From assembly GCA_958496175.1 (NCBI GenBank), contig OY292277.1:41117050-41181049 (forward strand): 64,000 nucleotides of DNA, in the 5' to 3' direction. Source of the DNA: Sisyra terminalis (lineage: Eukaryota > Arthropoda > Insecta > Neuroptera > Sisyridae). This document shows, in pieces, positions 11,941 to 23,869 of this stretch. The notes under the pieces are model-generated. The model searched no databases. It saw only the letters and a list, made by a program, of their open reading frames with translations, and had not been told where the DNA came from. Made by a program: the position numbers and the translations under genes. Within the stretch, counting starts at the first letter, position 1; every line of letters begins with the position of its first letter.

Positions 11941-12369
11941 ACCTTTTAAATGATCAGTACTTCTTTGAATCAGAGAAGTGGTCTCCGCACCCCACTAAAC
12001 ATGTGCTTGGTTTTTTTAGTTACAAAAAAATATTTCTTGCGAAATTTATTAACAAAAATTTCATAACTTATATTGCTAGGGACTTCTGCTCTCCCTCCAA
12101 AAATACCTTCCCGTACCTCCAGGCATATGGACACCCTAGGTTAAATAACACTGATTTTTAGCATCATTTGTATGCACTAAAGTGTCCAGATATTAATACT
12201 GGTATTCTAATTCTTCAAATGACATCAACAAAGTGTAATATTTTATAGGTAATATTTTCGACTCCCTTTAAAACTTAAATCAAAAAATTCGTTCAATTTT
12301 AACAATTGTGCAATGTTTCGTGTTTAAGAGCACATTGATTATTAAATTTGGAATTTCGATTGTTGATCA

Positions 12370-12570
12370 AGCCATGTGTTAGCACATCCAAACTTTGTCA
12401 CCCCTTTTCTTCCTTTTAGGGGAAAATTTTTCAAAAATCCTTTCATATAGGATGTCTATATTATATAAGGAACATACTATCAAAATTTCATATCTTTACG
12501 ACCCCAACATCTTAGACTGTGGATTGGTTCATCAGTCAGTCAATGAGGACAAACAATTTTATGTAATATA
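12370..12570 (+). repeat. Fragment of a dispersed insect repeat
   Basis: The run ending in the tandem words cagtcagtcaatgagga, preceded by caaaatttcatatctttacg, has the look of a transposon-derived block common in insect genomes that ends in repeated CAGT units. Identification rests on general resemblance only. Confidence 0.25.
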
Positions 12571-12609
12571 TTTATTATATTTTTTATTCGTTGTATTTTC
12601 GAAATAGAA

Positions 12610-14750
12610 TTACTGCGTATAATTATTAAAGATCCATATTTGACTTAATTTAATAGTTCTGAATGATACCAAATCATTAGTATAATAAAGGAACATATTG
12701 TTTATAAAACAAGGAACACATGAAAAATATTATTTCTACTGAACATTGTACGTCCACAACATATTTATTTCGGTCGTAAACGATTCAAATGATGTTTCAT
12801 AAACATTTCCTGGCAATAGCAAACTTTTCCTAGAAATAGCAAATTTAAAAAATCATACTGTCATCACATAACTGCAATAATTTGACGATACTACAAGTGT
12901 TTATAAAGAAAATATAAGCTTAAAGATATTGTTGTTACTACTTAAGTTTATATCAAATTTGAGCCTTCAAAGAATACTGTTCCACTTATTTAAGATTGTA
13001 AACAATTTTTATTAACAAAAGAATCAAAAGCTTCGAAAAAAAGCTTTTTTTGAGGAATTTAAGCCTGTTATTCTAGCTAATGCACCTATTATTTGTTCTG
13101 TTAAGTTTTCGTCAATCGATATATTTATAAAATATAGGACAGTGAACGTGAGCTGTCTAAAAGAAATAAAAAACGTAAATTCGAATATATCTCTAAAATA
13201 GCTTTTACAGATAGACTATTGATTTTAAATATATCTTACTGTTGACATTTTTTTTCGGAATATGATGAGACCTTTCAACCTATGTGCATTATTTTGATAT
13301 ATCTTTTCTATTTTCTATGTTCTACACTCTATCGTAAGTGTTCTTCTTCTTATTACAACGCTATATTACATGGATTATATTCTTTTCGAGAGGATATTAA
13401 ACTTGTATTTATATGTCGCTCTATAAGCTTTTTAAGAAAATATTTGTCTGAATAAGCTCAGATCGAACTATTCAACTATATCACTCTGTTTACATAAAAT
13501 ATGAAAAATTGATGAAAATTCCAGTGCTTATATTACTATAAAAATTTAAACGACAAAATACATTAGAAACAATGGTACATAAATAAATTTTATGAGTTTT
13601 ATTAAATGATTCGATTAGTTATAACTAGTATCGTAATAATAATAAATATAAATTTAAGCAAACAATTAAGGAAAATGTTTTTGAAAGTATTTTATCTCAT
13701 ATTATCTCAAACTTACAATCTGTTGTTTAATATTTATTTCAGTGTATTCATTAATATGAAAGTTGATAATAGTTGATCACAATTTGTAATTGTTTGAAAG
13801 TTAAATTTTATCAGGTATTTATTTTAACCAAATTATTCCAATAAATATATCTACTATTTGAATAGACAAATAATGATAGTTAATTAATGGAACGCACCCA
13901 TATATATTGGTTGATAAAAAAACACTTTTATAACGATGTTTATTTTTCGACCTAACTAATTAACTACAATTTAAAAACTGAATCAATAAAAAATATTATA
14001 ATTATTTAATAGTAAATAAATAAAAAAGGCAATTACATAAATAGTTTTATCTCAGGTATGTTTAACGTTATTGTATTAAACCTATGCTTCACAAATCAGT
14101 GTTTCCCAAACTTTTGATATTTTTACACCCTCTGTAAGTATCTATCGCTGACTACCTCTTGACAAGAAAAAAAAGTGTACAAGTTTCTATTTTGTGGAAC
14201 ATAGTTGTCAGAACCACTTTTTGTACCAGACGTTATCAAAATGTAATGTACTTAAAAAGCGGCTACTAAATAAAAGGAAAGAAAACTCGTTTTCTTTTTT
14301 AATGCTGAGCTTTTTTGGCTAGCATATAATATATGAGTTTCGGTACTTTCTCCTATCTATCTGACAATTACATTGGCAAGTTGTTCACGGTTTTCGGCTA
14401 ATTTAAATAATTTTTTGGCACAGTGTTTCCAGTGGAATCCCGAATGTTTTAAGGCATTTATTTTCCTACATTTCCTCAGCAGCCTTCGATTTTACCTTTG
14501 ATTATGAGCTGGAAGATTTTGTATTAATTTCCTTTGAAAATCTTCCTTGTATTAAGAGTAATTGATAATTCCCGTACAGCATTTGTTTTCTTCCTTAAAA
14601 CTACTTTATTTATCTCAATAACTCTCCAGGGTATTTGGAGCATTCTTCTAGCAACCAAATTTCGAAAGTTTTCAGAAGATTAATCGTAGCAGCTTTAGAA
14701 GTTAGCTTCCTTTAACAATATACACCAAATACATTTAATCATTTATAACA
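12610..14750. other. AT-rich intergenic stretch, nothing recognised
   Basis: No coding or structured elements were supported. Short AT repeats are frequent. Confidence 0.35.
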
Positions 14751-14756
14751 TTAATA

Positions 14757-14992
14757 ACCGTTAGAGGCGTAGAATACGATTTTGGGCCGACCGGAAATTC
14801 GCCGCCCTTTATTTTCTAAAAAGTCTTTTGTGAAAAGTCTAATATCTTTAAATTACTTTAAATGTACTCTTCGTATTTTTCTGAAAGCGAAATCTTTTAT
14901 GGAATTATTATTGCCAATAAACCACCCCCATGTCATATGCCGCCCGGGGCCATAGCCCCGTTGACACCCATCAAGCTACGCTACTGCTGAGT
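14757..14992. mobile_element. hAT-like MITE, copy 1
   Basis: The right end reads gctacgctactg, which on the other strand is the hAT-like terminus CAGTAGCGTAGC. The left end carries a mutated version (ttagaggcgtagaat). Internally a C/G-rich palindromic block, gccgcccggggccatagcc, stands out from AT-rich DNA. A sister copy at 49554-49841 shares both the gccgccc blocks and the ends. It is non-coding and an eight-base duplication is not evident. Confidence 0.55.
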
Positions 14993-14994
14993 AT

Positions 14995-17900
14995 TAAATG
15001 CGATCAATGCGATTTTTTTGCTATTTTTCTTTACTTCTTCACCAATTATTTTAATTTCTATTTCTTATCCATCTTTTCAAGTTCGATTTTATCATTTCCC
15101 TCTCTAATTTCATATCTTCAATTGGATTCTGGTGTTTTCCGTCCTTCTCATACTTCAAATCCTAATGTAATTGTTTAGTCTCAATTGTAGCTATTAAATG
15201 TTTATAATGCTCATTATTTTCTCTTTTCTCTCCTTTTATCTAATAAAGCAAATATACATTTTATATAATAACTTTTCGCTATAAAATTGAAGTTTTTCTT
15301 CTAATTTGAAACTCTTCAATCAAATAATTACATTTACAAGTAGGAAAATTTGTGTTTTTTCCCCATTTTTTTCATTTTTCCTGTTTATATTTTAGGGGGT
15401 TCTCCCGTGAGAGCACCCATTTTTGATGTATTTTTAAGAACTTTTTTTGAAGATCAATGATGCGATGCGATGCGATGGAACTTTAAATTGTCTTTTATTT
15501 GTTTATATTTATTTCTACGGTATGTACAGAAATTTTTGCCAAAATTCTCCACTAAAACGTGAGTTAGAGCTCTCTTATGATACCTGTTTCCAAAAAATAC
15601 TCAATTTATTTCTTTATATTCTTGTTTATAGAATATAGTTCCAAATATTACAAAAAAAAAATATGTTTGGAATAAAATATCATACAACGACCACGCATGA
15701 GTCAAATATTTAGATCTCCTACATTTTCAGGATATTATCTTACAATTGATATATTAAAATAAAAATAACCTTGGTAAATACGAACGTCGTACTAATATAC
15801 AAGATAGTATATAATATTATGTACATATTAATTTTTTATCACGAGAAATTGAATTTAGTTTACTGCTACATATAAATAGACACAAAACGAAAAATAGGGA
15901 AAAATGATAATCTTATTAAAAGATAATAAGGTAAGAAAAATCGATCTATTAATATTTAATCAAATTCTAAAATAAAATATTTATACAACTTTCATTTGGG
16001 ATTTTCCATATATGCAATAGTAAATTGAAAAAAAAAAGTTGAATTTGTTTTCCGAGTCCTTTTTTATATATTTTTTCGTCCTTTTAAAACCATTTCTTGC
16101 AAGATAAAAACAACTGTACAATTTTCAAATATAACAAGAAAACAAAATAGGTAGAATAATAAAAAGTGTAATGTTAGTAAAAAAAAATATTTCACAATGT
16201 TTATAAAACTACTATTTAACAGGTAATATTTTTGAAAATTTTATTTTTTTCAAAATATTATATGACGACTTTTTTCAATTTATTATTTTTTATTTACATA
16301 TTGATTACATTATCCGGTATGGGGATGATATTTAAACGTGGAAAGGATTATCAATGTTTCCCATTCCATTCCGAGCTTCGTTATATAAATGTATGCTGTT
16401 TTGCTTTTCATCTAACTAATACATTTTTCCCTTGGTATTCATCGTTTTTCCAATGGCTGAGTTTTTCCTGGTACAAGAATATTAACATGCGAATAGAAAA
16501 TGCTGGTATATTGCTTATGACAAATTGATTTAAATTGTTTTTTATTTTCTATTCAAAATTACTAATAATTTTTACGGTTTTGTTTTAATTTGTGTTTCAA
16601 CCCATCATTAAAATGAGCTTAGGTATTTATTCAAAATATTTTCTTTTTCAATTTCTCAATTAAATTTATTTTCGATATCCATTACAAAGCTATAGCACAA
16701 TATTATCTTTATCTATGTATAAATAGACAAATATCCTATATCGATATAAAATCAAAAGCATCAAAAAATATAATCTTTATATTTATTTGTGATTAGTTAA
16801 GTTTTAACAACAATGAATATGTAAATTACATGTTGTTTATAGAATACCAAACTCAGTTTTAATAATAAAATTATTATTGTCATTATTAATGTAAACAAAA
16901 GTACAAAATGATAAGTTAATTATTATTAATGTCATTAACCATCGTGAAGTACTCTTTCAAATCGCACCGAGCAATCAATACATCGATTTTTTTAAATATC
17001 ATGTCATGAAAAGAGAGTATTGAAATGATAGAAATTATATACGCTATATACTTACATTTTATTGAATAAAAGGTATTTTATTACATGGGATTACATGAAT
17101 ATTATTTGGCATTTCCCACATCCCAAGCTTAAAAGTATTCAATTTAACACCTAATACCTAGGACTTTACTTTTTTGCCAAAATTTCTGGTAACATTTATT
17201 ATAATTATTCAAAAAAAACTCAAATTAGAAAATCGATCAATCCCTTGTGCTATCAATATTCAATGAATTGTTAAAATTTTATTGCCATCTATAGGAGAAC
17301 CTCAAAACTCTTAGCTAATATTTGAACCACATTATTAGAAGCGGAGAATTATGGCAGTTGATTATATAAAAAAAAATCAGTCTGTTTTAAAGGTTTCGTT
17401 CGTTTATATGTAAAAATATTGCTTCAAGTCGCTGGATTTTACTAAAACGAAAAATAAAAATATTTTTGTGGAGAAATTAATTGAAAAAACATCCCTTAAA
17501 GATGAACGGGAGTAACTCTGGAAGAAATGGTAGCGTTTATTTGAATATTGAAATAAATGGCTCATCTTTACATTCTCTCGAAAGAATACTTACCTTTTTG
17601 TTGAACTATCTACTCTCCTATGCCTCTTTTGTATATCAAATATAAAAAAAGCTTTTAAACAAAATAGTGTGGGTAATAGGGTTGCTCGAATCGAGAAAAT
17701 CATTTAAATAATATAACACAGTTTTTTGGGTATTTCCAATATTTTATATAATACATAAATTAGAGAGAACTAATTTCTTTTATCTTATAAATAAAAATAT
17801 TGAGCTAATAAATTGCTTTAAATTTTATTGGTATTTTCATTATTTATCACTTTAATTTAACTGATTTACGAAAGTATTAATTTACAGCTCTGGCTTAGTA
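14995..17900. other. AT-rich intergenic stretch, nothing recognised
   Basis: Open frames at 15447-15638 and 16232-16528 are short and hydrophobic, as expected from T-rich sequence, and have no recognisable domains. No structured repeats were seen. Confidence 0.35.
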
Positions 17901-17903
17901 ATT

Positions 17904-18128
17904 ACCCTGCTTAAAAAAGGAACTTTAAATGATCAAAAAAACTATTAAAAGTCATTTAAAATTATTAAAAACAATAAAAGGCATCCTTCATGAATTTTCC
18001 TGTTCAAAAAAGGAATTTAGAAGCATTTTGAAATCTTTACAATTAAAATACTTTTAATAACTTTAAGCGACTTCTAATGGGTTTTTTGAACATTACAATA
18101 TCTTTTAAATGAGCCTTTTTAGCAGGGT
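17904..18128. mobile_element. Palindromic MITE, CCCTGCTTAAAAAAGG family, copy 1
   Basis: The left end ccctgcttaaaaaagg is mirrored at the right by cctttttagcaggg. The interior is built from degenerate repeats of aaaagtc, catttaa and aggcat words in both orientations. Related elements with the same ends lie at 37707-37858 and 48310-48440, which supports a mobile family. It is non-coding. The superfamily is not recognised. Confidence 0.6.
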
Positions 18129-19890
18129 TGATTGATGGTTCTCGAACAATCCGCATCCACATCTAAGAATTAGTCAATTTGGAAACGATGATCGATCGAA
18201 ATCCATTGAATAATTCTTTGGTTGACGACCTTCTTCAGTACAGAAAAATTGAATTAGAAAAACTTACAAATCTCAAGAACAGTGATACTAATCAATTATT
18301 TTCTTCTCTAAAAGGTTTTGCTTTCTTCAGCGCAAAAAAAATATTGTTATAATTAATAATTTTTGATTATTAATATATTGAAATACAGCACTTCTTTTAC
18401 CCTTTAAATCGAAAAATTTTTATTTTAATTTTCTTGTAGCTTTTTAAACGAACGCAAAAAATTTTACATAGATATTTCAATACAAAAAATTAAAGGGCTA
18501 GCGATTATTGCTATAAGTAGATATAGAAATTAGAAAACTTTTTCGAGTATCTTACTCATTGAAATAATAGTTGTTTTCTTCTATTGTTTGGCTTTAATAA
18601 TTTAGTTTTTCGATAACGTCGATATCTTTTAAGCTAGAAAATTTTCTAATAAGCGTGTAAGAAGTTCATCAATTTGAAGGGATATTAATTTAGACTGTTA
18701 TTAAATCATTGCATTAATATTATTCAAAAAAATATTGTAAAAAACCAATTTCCAATTACACCTTAAGAAAACGAGAATTTTTAATTACAAAAGAGCCATG
18801 AGAAGAATTATTTTTTTCATAAATTAACTTTATACGAATTTAAAATTAAAGTCATAAGAGACTGTAGGGCTAGAATTTTTTATAAGAAAGAAATTAATAT
18901 AAACAATTTTCTCAACAAAATTCGAACTTTAGACTTGACTTAGACAGTATGACTTTTAATAGGCACAATATCTTTTATTGATTACATTATTGTCTCACAA
19001 GTGAAGTAGCAGTGGATAGTTTGTATACTGATAAAAATATAAATAACAACATAAGTAATATAATTACTACAAATAATAACTTAAATGCATTAAAAACTTA
19101 ATGGAGAGTCCAACGAGAAAAAGGAATAAAATTATAAGAATCTACCATTAGAATACAAATATGCGAATAAGAAAAAATATAAAGTTTACTTAAAAAAATA
19201 TATCAATAAATTATTCGTTGTATTTTCTATAACAAATAAGATAATTATTTGAAACTTTGACTTAATCAATAACCAAAAGAAACAAATAAATAAGTTAAAT
19301 TTTGTCGAAATCTTTCCTGGCTTTGCTGCGTTGTAATTTCAATTTGAAATGTGCGCCAAAATGCGTAGTAATGCGATTGGTTTATATCGTTTAAAATGAT
19401 TATTCGTCATCTGTCAAAATATTTATAAGTAGGTGTATATGATTTATTTTAAGAAAATCTGAATTTTTCTAATATTCTTCTTTATACAATAAGTAAATAT
19501 GAATTATTACAAATAAAAATTATTTCATAACTGACAGTAAAACAGTACAATATTTTATCAATAGTTTGTGTTAGTGATTGTAACCTATATTTTAAAATAA
19601 TTATTTTAAGTTCCTGTTGATTTAACGCCCAAATATAAATATAAACTCAGCTAAGATTAGACATGAACTCGTCGATTTGAATCACTTATATACATATCGA
19701 AATCATTTTTGATTAAGGTACGTTTGTCTTATACGTTTTTCGAGTGCAATTCCCAATAACCATATTGACATTTTTTGACTTAAATAGTTTAAGTAAAAAA
19801 TTATTTCAACGAAAATTATCTTTTTCAAATCCTCAACGACTCATTTTATATAACTCACATAAGTACTTATTGATTTATATTCATATGTAC
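18129..19890. other. Upstream region of the tamo gene
   Basis: This is AT-rich sequence without a recognisable gene. The 5' untranslated region and promoter of tamo should lie in the last few hundred bases before 19892, but no clear TATA or initiator could be chosen in this composition. Confidence 0.3.
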
Positions 19891-19891
19891 A

Positions 19892-20048
19892 ATGGATCTT
19901 TTCAGGGACTACTCCATGGTTGTGATGGCGGAATATTCTCCACAGGACCGCCTGTCGGAATTATGGCATTCCATTAACCAACTTCATTACAGCTATTTAG
20001 AAACAGAAGATAGCTTACAAAAAATCGAGCAGCGAAATAAATTAGAAG
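19892..20048 (+). CDS. tamo: tamo exon 1
   Basis: This exon encodes residues 1-52 plus one base. It contains the start codon and the first helices (RLSELWHSINQLHYSYLETE), which are highly characteristic of the family. The donor is gaag|gtttt, and a 59-base intron follows. Because only the joined exons give the family sequence, this assignment also fixes the true N-terminus, well upstream of the long frame that begins at 22336. Confidence 0.85.
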
Positions 20049-23000
20049 GTTTTTGTTGAACAGCTGATAGCTTTTAAGTTGAAATTGCTTATTGTCTTTG
20101 GTTTTAGGATTCATCAGAGAATATTTATGTTTAGTTCCTAATCAAGAAAAATTTTACTACAGAGAAACTGCAAATGTCTTACGAAGGTCAGCCAGTACTA
20201 AGACCGATTTTAGTGCATATCGAGCAGCGTTGGCGTGGAACGCAATTAGCATGTATGCTGGAAACTTACTATCTCAACCTTGGAGAAAAGAATATCGCCA
20301 AATAAAAGTAAATATATTAAGAATTAAATTAAAAGTTTCATAAATACGGAACTTTAAATAATAAACAATAAACCCCACTGGACAAATATCTTTTACATTT
20401 TAAGGAACATTGATAATAGATAGGTAAACATGGTGTTTTGGGCTCGTATCTTTTGGGGACATCAATATCTACATATATTACATTCTCTACTTTGTTTTTA
20501 ATTTTATTCGCAAATAAATCAGGTCATAATGAATTATGAATTGAGCAACAAAAAATAAAATTATATAAATTTAGAATTGAATAAAAAATCGTGAAATAAC
20601 TTAAAACAAAGGAGCATATACAACCTTACCAGATATTGACGTTCCTTAAAAGGACATGAGCCATGTTTTGTATAGCATTTGAAGAAAAAGATGGATATTT
20701 AACAAGCGTAAATTTGGGGTATGAATTAATAACTATAGGGGTTTCACACGAATTCAAAATAAAGCAATTCAGGAACCATTAGGTTAATGCAATGATTAGT
20801 ACTCCTACAAACTAGTTGATCGAATTTGATTTGATCATTTTTTTTTTGTTTTATTGGAAATTCAGTAACTTAGAACTGATTTCAAATTAATTTGGTCAAG
20901 TTCTGGTTATATAAACTATAACAAAACACCGAAAATTTTCAAGTTTTATAAAAATACCAGCTGAAATTCGTAACTCCATTAAGCGGCCCATACACGGTCA
21001 ATATTATTGTACAATATTTTGGTTTGTGCAATAAAATTGTGTGCGGACGAGATTGAAAGGTTGAGCAGTATATTATGTGATTTTCAAAATCTTGAAAATA
21101 TATTGTGCAAACAGGTAAATATTGTGTCATCTGTTGACAACAATGCGCAAAATTTTTCTAATTTATGGAGTAACCAAAGCGAGGAGTTCATCAAATAATT
21201 CTACATCCATTCGTAAAAAGTTTCGGAAATTATTTGGTTCAGTTACTCTCAGTTCATTGAGTAATTTTTCATGTACTTCTCTCCATCAATAAACCACTGT
21301 TTGGCCCATTTTCTACCTTTCGAAGAGTCTTTTTCTTTTTTTTATATCACGCTCGCGATTTCCCAATATATTGCACAACCGTCAATATCGCCTCCATATA
21401 ATACAATGCTTTGCACAAACCAACAGATTGTACAATAATATTAACAATATAGGGACCGCCGTCAATATTTTATGCAACCCACATTGTACAATAATATTGA
21501 CCGTGTATAGTTAGGCCGCTGTAGTGTGGCACAAAAATGTATCCCTAACCACTATCAACATAATAATAGCCAAACGTATGCATGCATGTAGGTATGCATG
21601 CCGGCAATGACAGAGACCAAAGAATGTATTTAAGCGAATACATGAGTGAAAAAAAATAATTATCTTAAATTTGAATTAACTGATTATTGTCGTTTGTTCC
21701 AACTGTCATTTCGATCCAATTGCCATTTTTTGTCAGTTGTCAGTAATGTAGTTAGAGGCATCATGTTTAACTTTTTTAACCCCGAAATTGATTTGTAAAT
21801 CCACTCTCTCTTTAACTGTCTTTTTACTTTAACGAACTCTGTCGAATTGATTGTCATCATTATGTCCATGATAAATTTAGGAAGACAGAGATATAATCTC
21901 AGAAATTTGAGGTGATTTGTTGGGTCATTAAGAACATTCGTTACATATATTAGCACTATATACTACATCTCTGTGGTCATTATTGGTTGTGAATATTTCA
22001 CGGGTGGTTACTAGTTTTCAATAATAGAAATTATTCCCAGAATCGTCTTCGTTCGATGTTTGTCTACTTGAAATACATGAAATAACACCTGGGTGGGAAT
22101 AACTTGTTTAAGTAGGAACTAAACTCACTTACCTAAACATAACATACACATAACTACTGTTATAACTTTCAAATATACAATCAGTATGTAAATCTGAATT
22201 TTCAAGGAAACTTTTGCTATTTAACATTTATTTAACCCCCAAATATTTTGTAAATCAATTATATCGAACAATTTTTAATAATTATGAATTTTATAGCTTT
22301 ACAGTGGATTTTATAAACATGAAATTGAAGCAAACTTGGTCGGAGCGGAAATTATGTTGGAACTTATGGGATACAAGCACACGAGAAACAGTGTGATGAT
22401 ACTCGAAGGACCAATATGTCCTGATCGAGTTGAGAATGTATCCCGAGATTCACTTATTGCGTTTGTTGAGTGTCAAATTATTCGGAACATATGGGAAGCT
22501 GTTTCTACCAGCTGTAAAATTTCCTGGTTGGAAGTTTTGGAATTTCGAGAAAAACATATTTGTACTCCAGACCAAGCCGTACGAGCGTTGACGTCACGGT
22601 GGCACGGAAGAAATTTTCATACTGTTCCACCACCTCCTCCTCCACCAATAGTACAAGTCCATTCTGTATACCCACCACAAATAATGTCTGATAATTATTC
22701 GAGATATGGCCAAATGATGACTGGACCATCGCCCATGTATTCTACTCATGTTCCATACGGATATCCTTCTTATCCTCAAACAATTTCAACCTTTCCTGCT
22801 CCACATGCGAACTATGTTTATCCTTTAAATTATTCATCTACATTAAAAAATCCTATGAATCCGTCCTACGGAACTTCGCAACCTACTAATGGCTATTGTT
22901 TTCCGACTCAAAATGGAACTCCAAGTATTCAACAAGCTCGTAATGTTCCCACAGGACAACTAATCGAATTAGATTCTGGACCTTCTTACACAGATTCTAC

Positions 23001-23739
23001 AAGTTCAAGATCTCGCTTATACAACAATAATTTAGATCCAATATTAACGTCTCCAAAAGCCCGAGACGATGGTACAGGAACTTACGAAGAATGGGACTAT
23101 GTGTATAAAAATTTGGACAGTCAAGGATACAACAAGGATATGGGACAACGAGGCGATTTACTTAGCTCAGATTCAAAAAAATCGAATAACAATCAACGAA
23201 AAACTTCGAAATCCAAAGTCGGTGATCCCATTGACAAATTAAAATTGGATGATGAAATACGTGGTACTAATGTAACGCATAGTAGTTCATACGATAATTT
23301 ATCATCGCACAGTTCAACAAACAAGTATAGAACTAATTATACAGGTAAAACGAAATCCTTGCCACGAGATCCCAAATGTTACGATGATATTGCATCTACA
23401 AATCAATCGTCGCTAGCACAAACTCTAAATGCGAAACGTAAGCGTAATAAGTTAGTTAAAAGTGATAGTTTACAAGGCAAAGAAAAATCTAAGGATGTTG
23501 TTGATTTTGATTCCACGAAATCAACGCAAAAGTGGGAATGTAATGCTTGTACCTATTTGAATTCACCACAAAAAGACATTTGCGATATTTGCAGTAAATC
23601 ACGGTGTGTATTAGAGCCAATGTCGCCAACGGTTATTGGTGGTTCTCAATGCCCAAAATGTACATTAATTAACCAGAAAGATAAGAAAATTTGCGAAGCT
23701 TGTGGTGCAAGTTTAACCAATTCCCCAACTTACATATGA
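19892..23739 (+). CDS. tamo: Tamo (tamozhennic), SPATA2-like PUB and zinc-finger protein
   Basis: The model has three exons: 19892-20048, 20108-20307 and 22297-23739. They join in phase into 599 codons. Exons 1-2 and the start of exon 3 form a helical PUB domain, including YLETEDSLQKIEQR, then RAALAWNAISMYAGNLLSQP, then EANLVGAEIMLELMGY. A Pro-rich stretch and a long disordered Ser/Asn-rich region follow. The C-terminus has two RanBP2-type zinc fingers, at about 531-555 (WECNACTYLN...CDIC) and 569-592 (CPKCTLIN...CEAC). Drosophila Tamo binds nuclear import and pore components and restrains nuclear entry of Dorsal. The vertebrate relative SPATA2 uses its PUB domain to hold the deubiquitinase CYLD. 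The start is the ATG of MDLFRDYSMVV; a second in-frame ATG lies at residue 9. Introns are GT..AG. The length is close to the family's usual size. Confidence 0.9.
20108..20307 (+). CDS. tamo: tamo exon 2
   Basis: This exon encodes residues 53-119: GFIREYLCLVPNQ through WRKEYRQIK. The acceptor is ttttag|gattc and the donor is ataaaa|gtaaat, ending in phase 0. It is followed by an intron of about 2 kb that hosts a MITE. Confidence 0.85.
20982..21520. mobile_element. MITE in tamo intron 2
   Basis: The left end agcggcccatacacggtc and the right end, which ends ggccgct, are inverted repeats. The match continues through caatattattgtacaat on both sides with one 4-base gap near the tip. The element is about 539 bp and non-coding. 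Internal inverted pieces (ttgtgcaataa and its complement) repeat toward the centre. No clear target duplication was seen. It sits between exons 2 and 3 and should be removed by splicing. Confidence 0.65.
22297..23739 (+). CDS. tamo: tamo exon 3
   Basis: This exon encodes residues 120-599. It opens after ttatag with LYSGFYKHEIEANLVGAE, which completes the PUB domain. A seven-proline run (about residue 232 onward) and a low-complexity linker follow, then the two zinc fingers and the stop TGA. An AATAAA signal lies 125 bases downstream. Confidence 0.9.
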   Translation, partial: LYSGFYKHEIEANLVGAEIMLELMGYKHTRNSVMILEGPICPDRVENVSRDSLIAFVECQIIRNIWEAVSTSCKISWLEVLEFREKHICTPDQAVRALTSRWHGRNFHTVPPPPPPPIVQVHSVYPPQIMSDNYSRYGQMMTGPSPMYSTHVPYGYPSYPQTISTFPAPHANYVYPLNYSSTLKNPMNPSYGTSQPTNGYCFPTQNGTPSIQQARNVPTGQLIELDSGPSYTDSTSSRSRLYNNNLDPILTSPKARDDGTGTYEEWDYVYKNLDSQGYNKDMGQRGDLLSSDSKKSNNNQRKTSKSKVGDPIDKLKLDDEIRGTNVTHSSSYDNLSSHSSTNKYRTNYTGKTKSLPRDPKCYDDIASTNQSSLAQTLNAKRKRNKLVKSDSLQGKEKSKDVVDFDSTKSTQKWECNACTYLNSPQKDICDICSKSRCVLEPMSPTVIGGSQCPKCTLINQKDKKICEACGASLTNSPTYI

Positions 23740-23863
23740 ACTAATTTTACAATTTATAGCTATTATTAAGTAATCTTCTAGCCGTGGGAAAATCAGCGTC
23801 TTCCAAAAAAGAAAAAAATAGTGTACTTATGTACGCGCGTAAGAGTTATACTTCTTTGGTGTG

Positions 23864-23869
23864 AATAAA
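23864..23869 (+). terminator. tamo: Candidate tamo polyadenylation signal
   Basis: The AATAAA hexamer lies 125 bases after the tamo stop codon (gtgaataaaaaattg). In such AT-rich DNA the hexamer also occurs by chance, so confidence is moderate. Confidence 0.4.

Noticed and set aside
22505..22779. Minus-strand open frames over tamo
   Set aside because: They are antisense to tamo exon 3, including the proline run read backwards.
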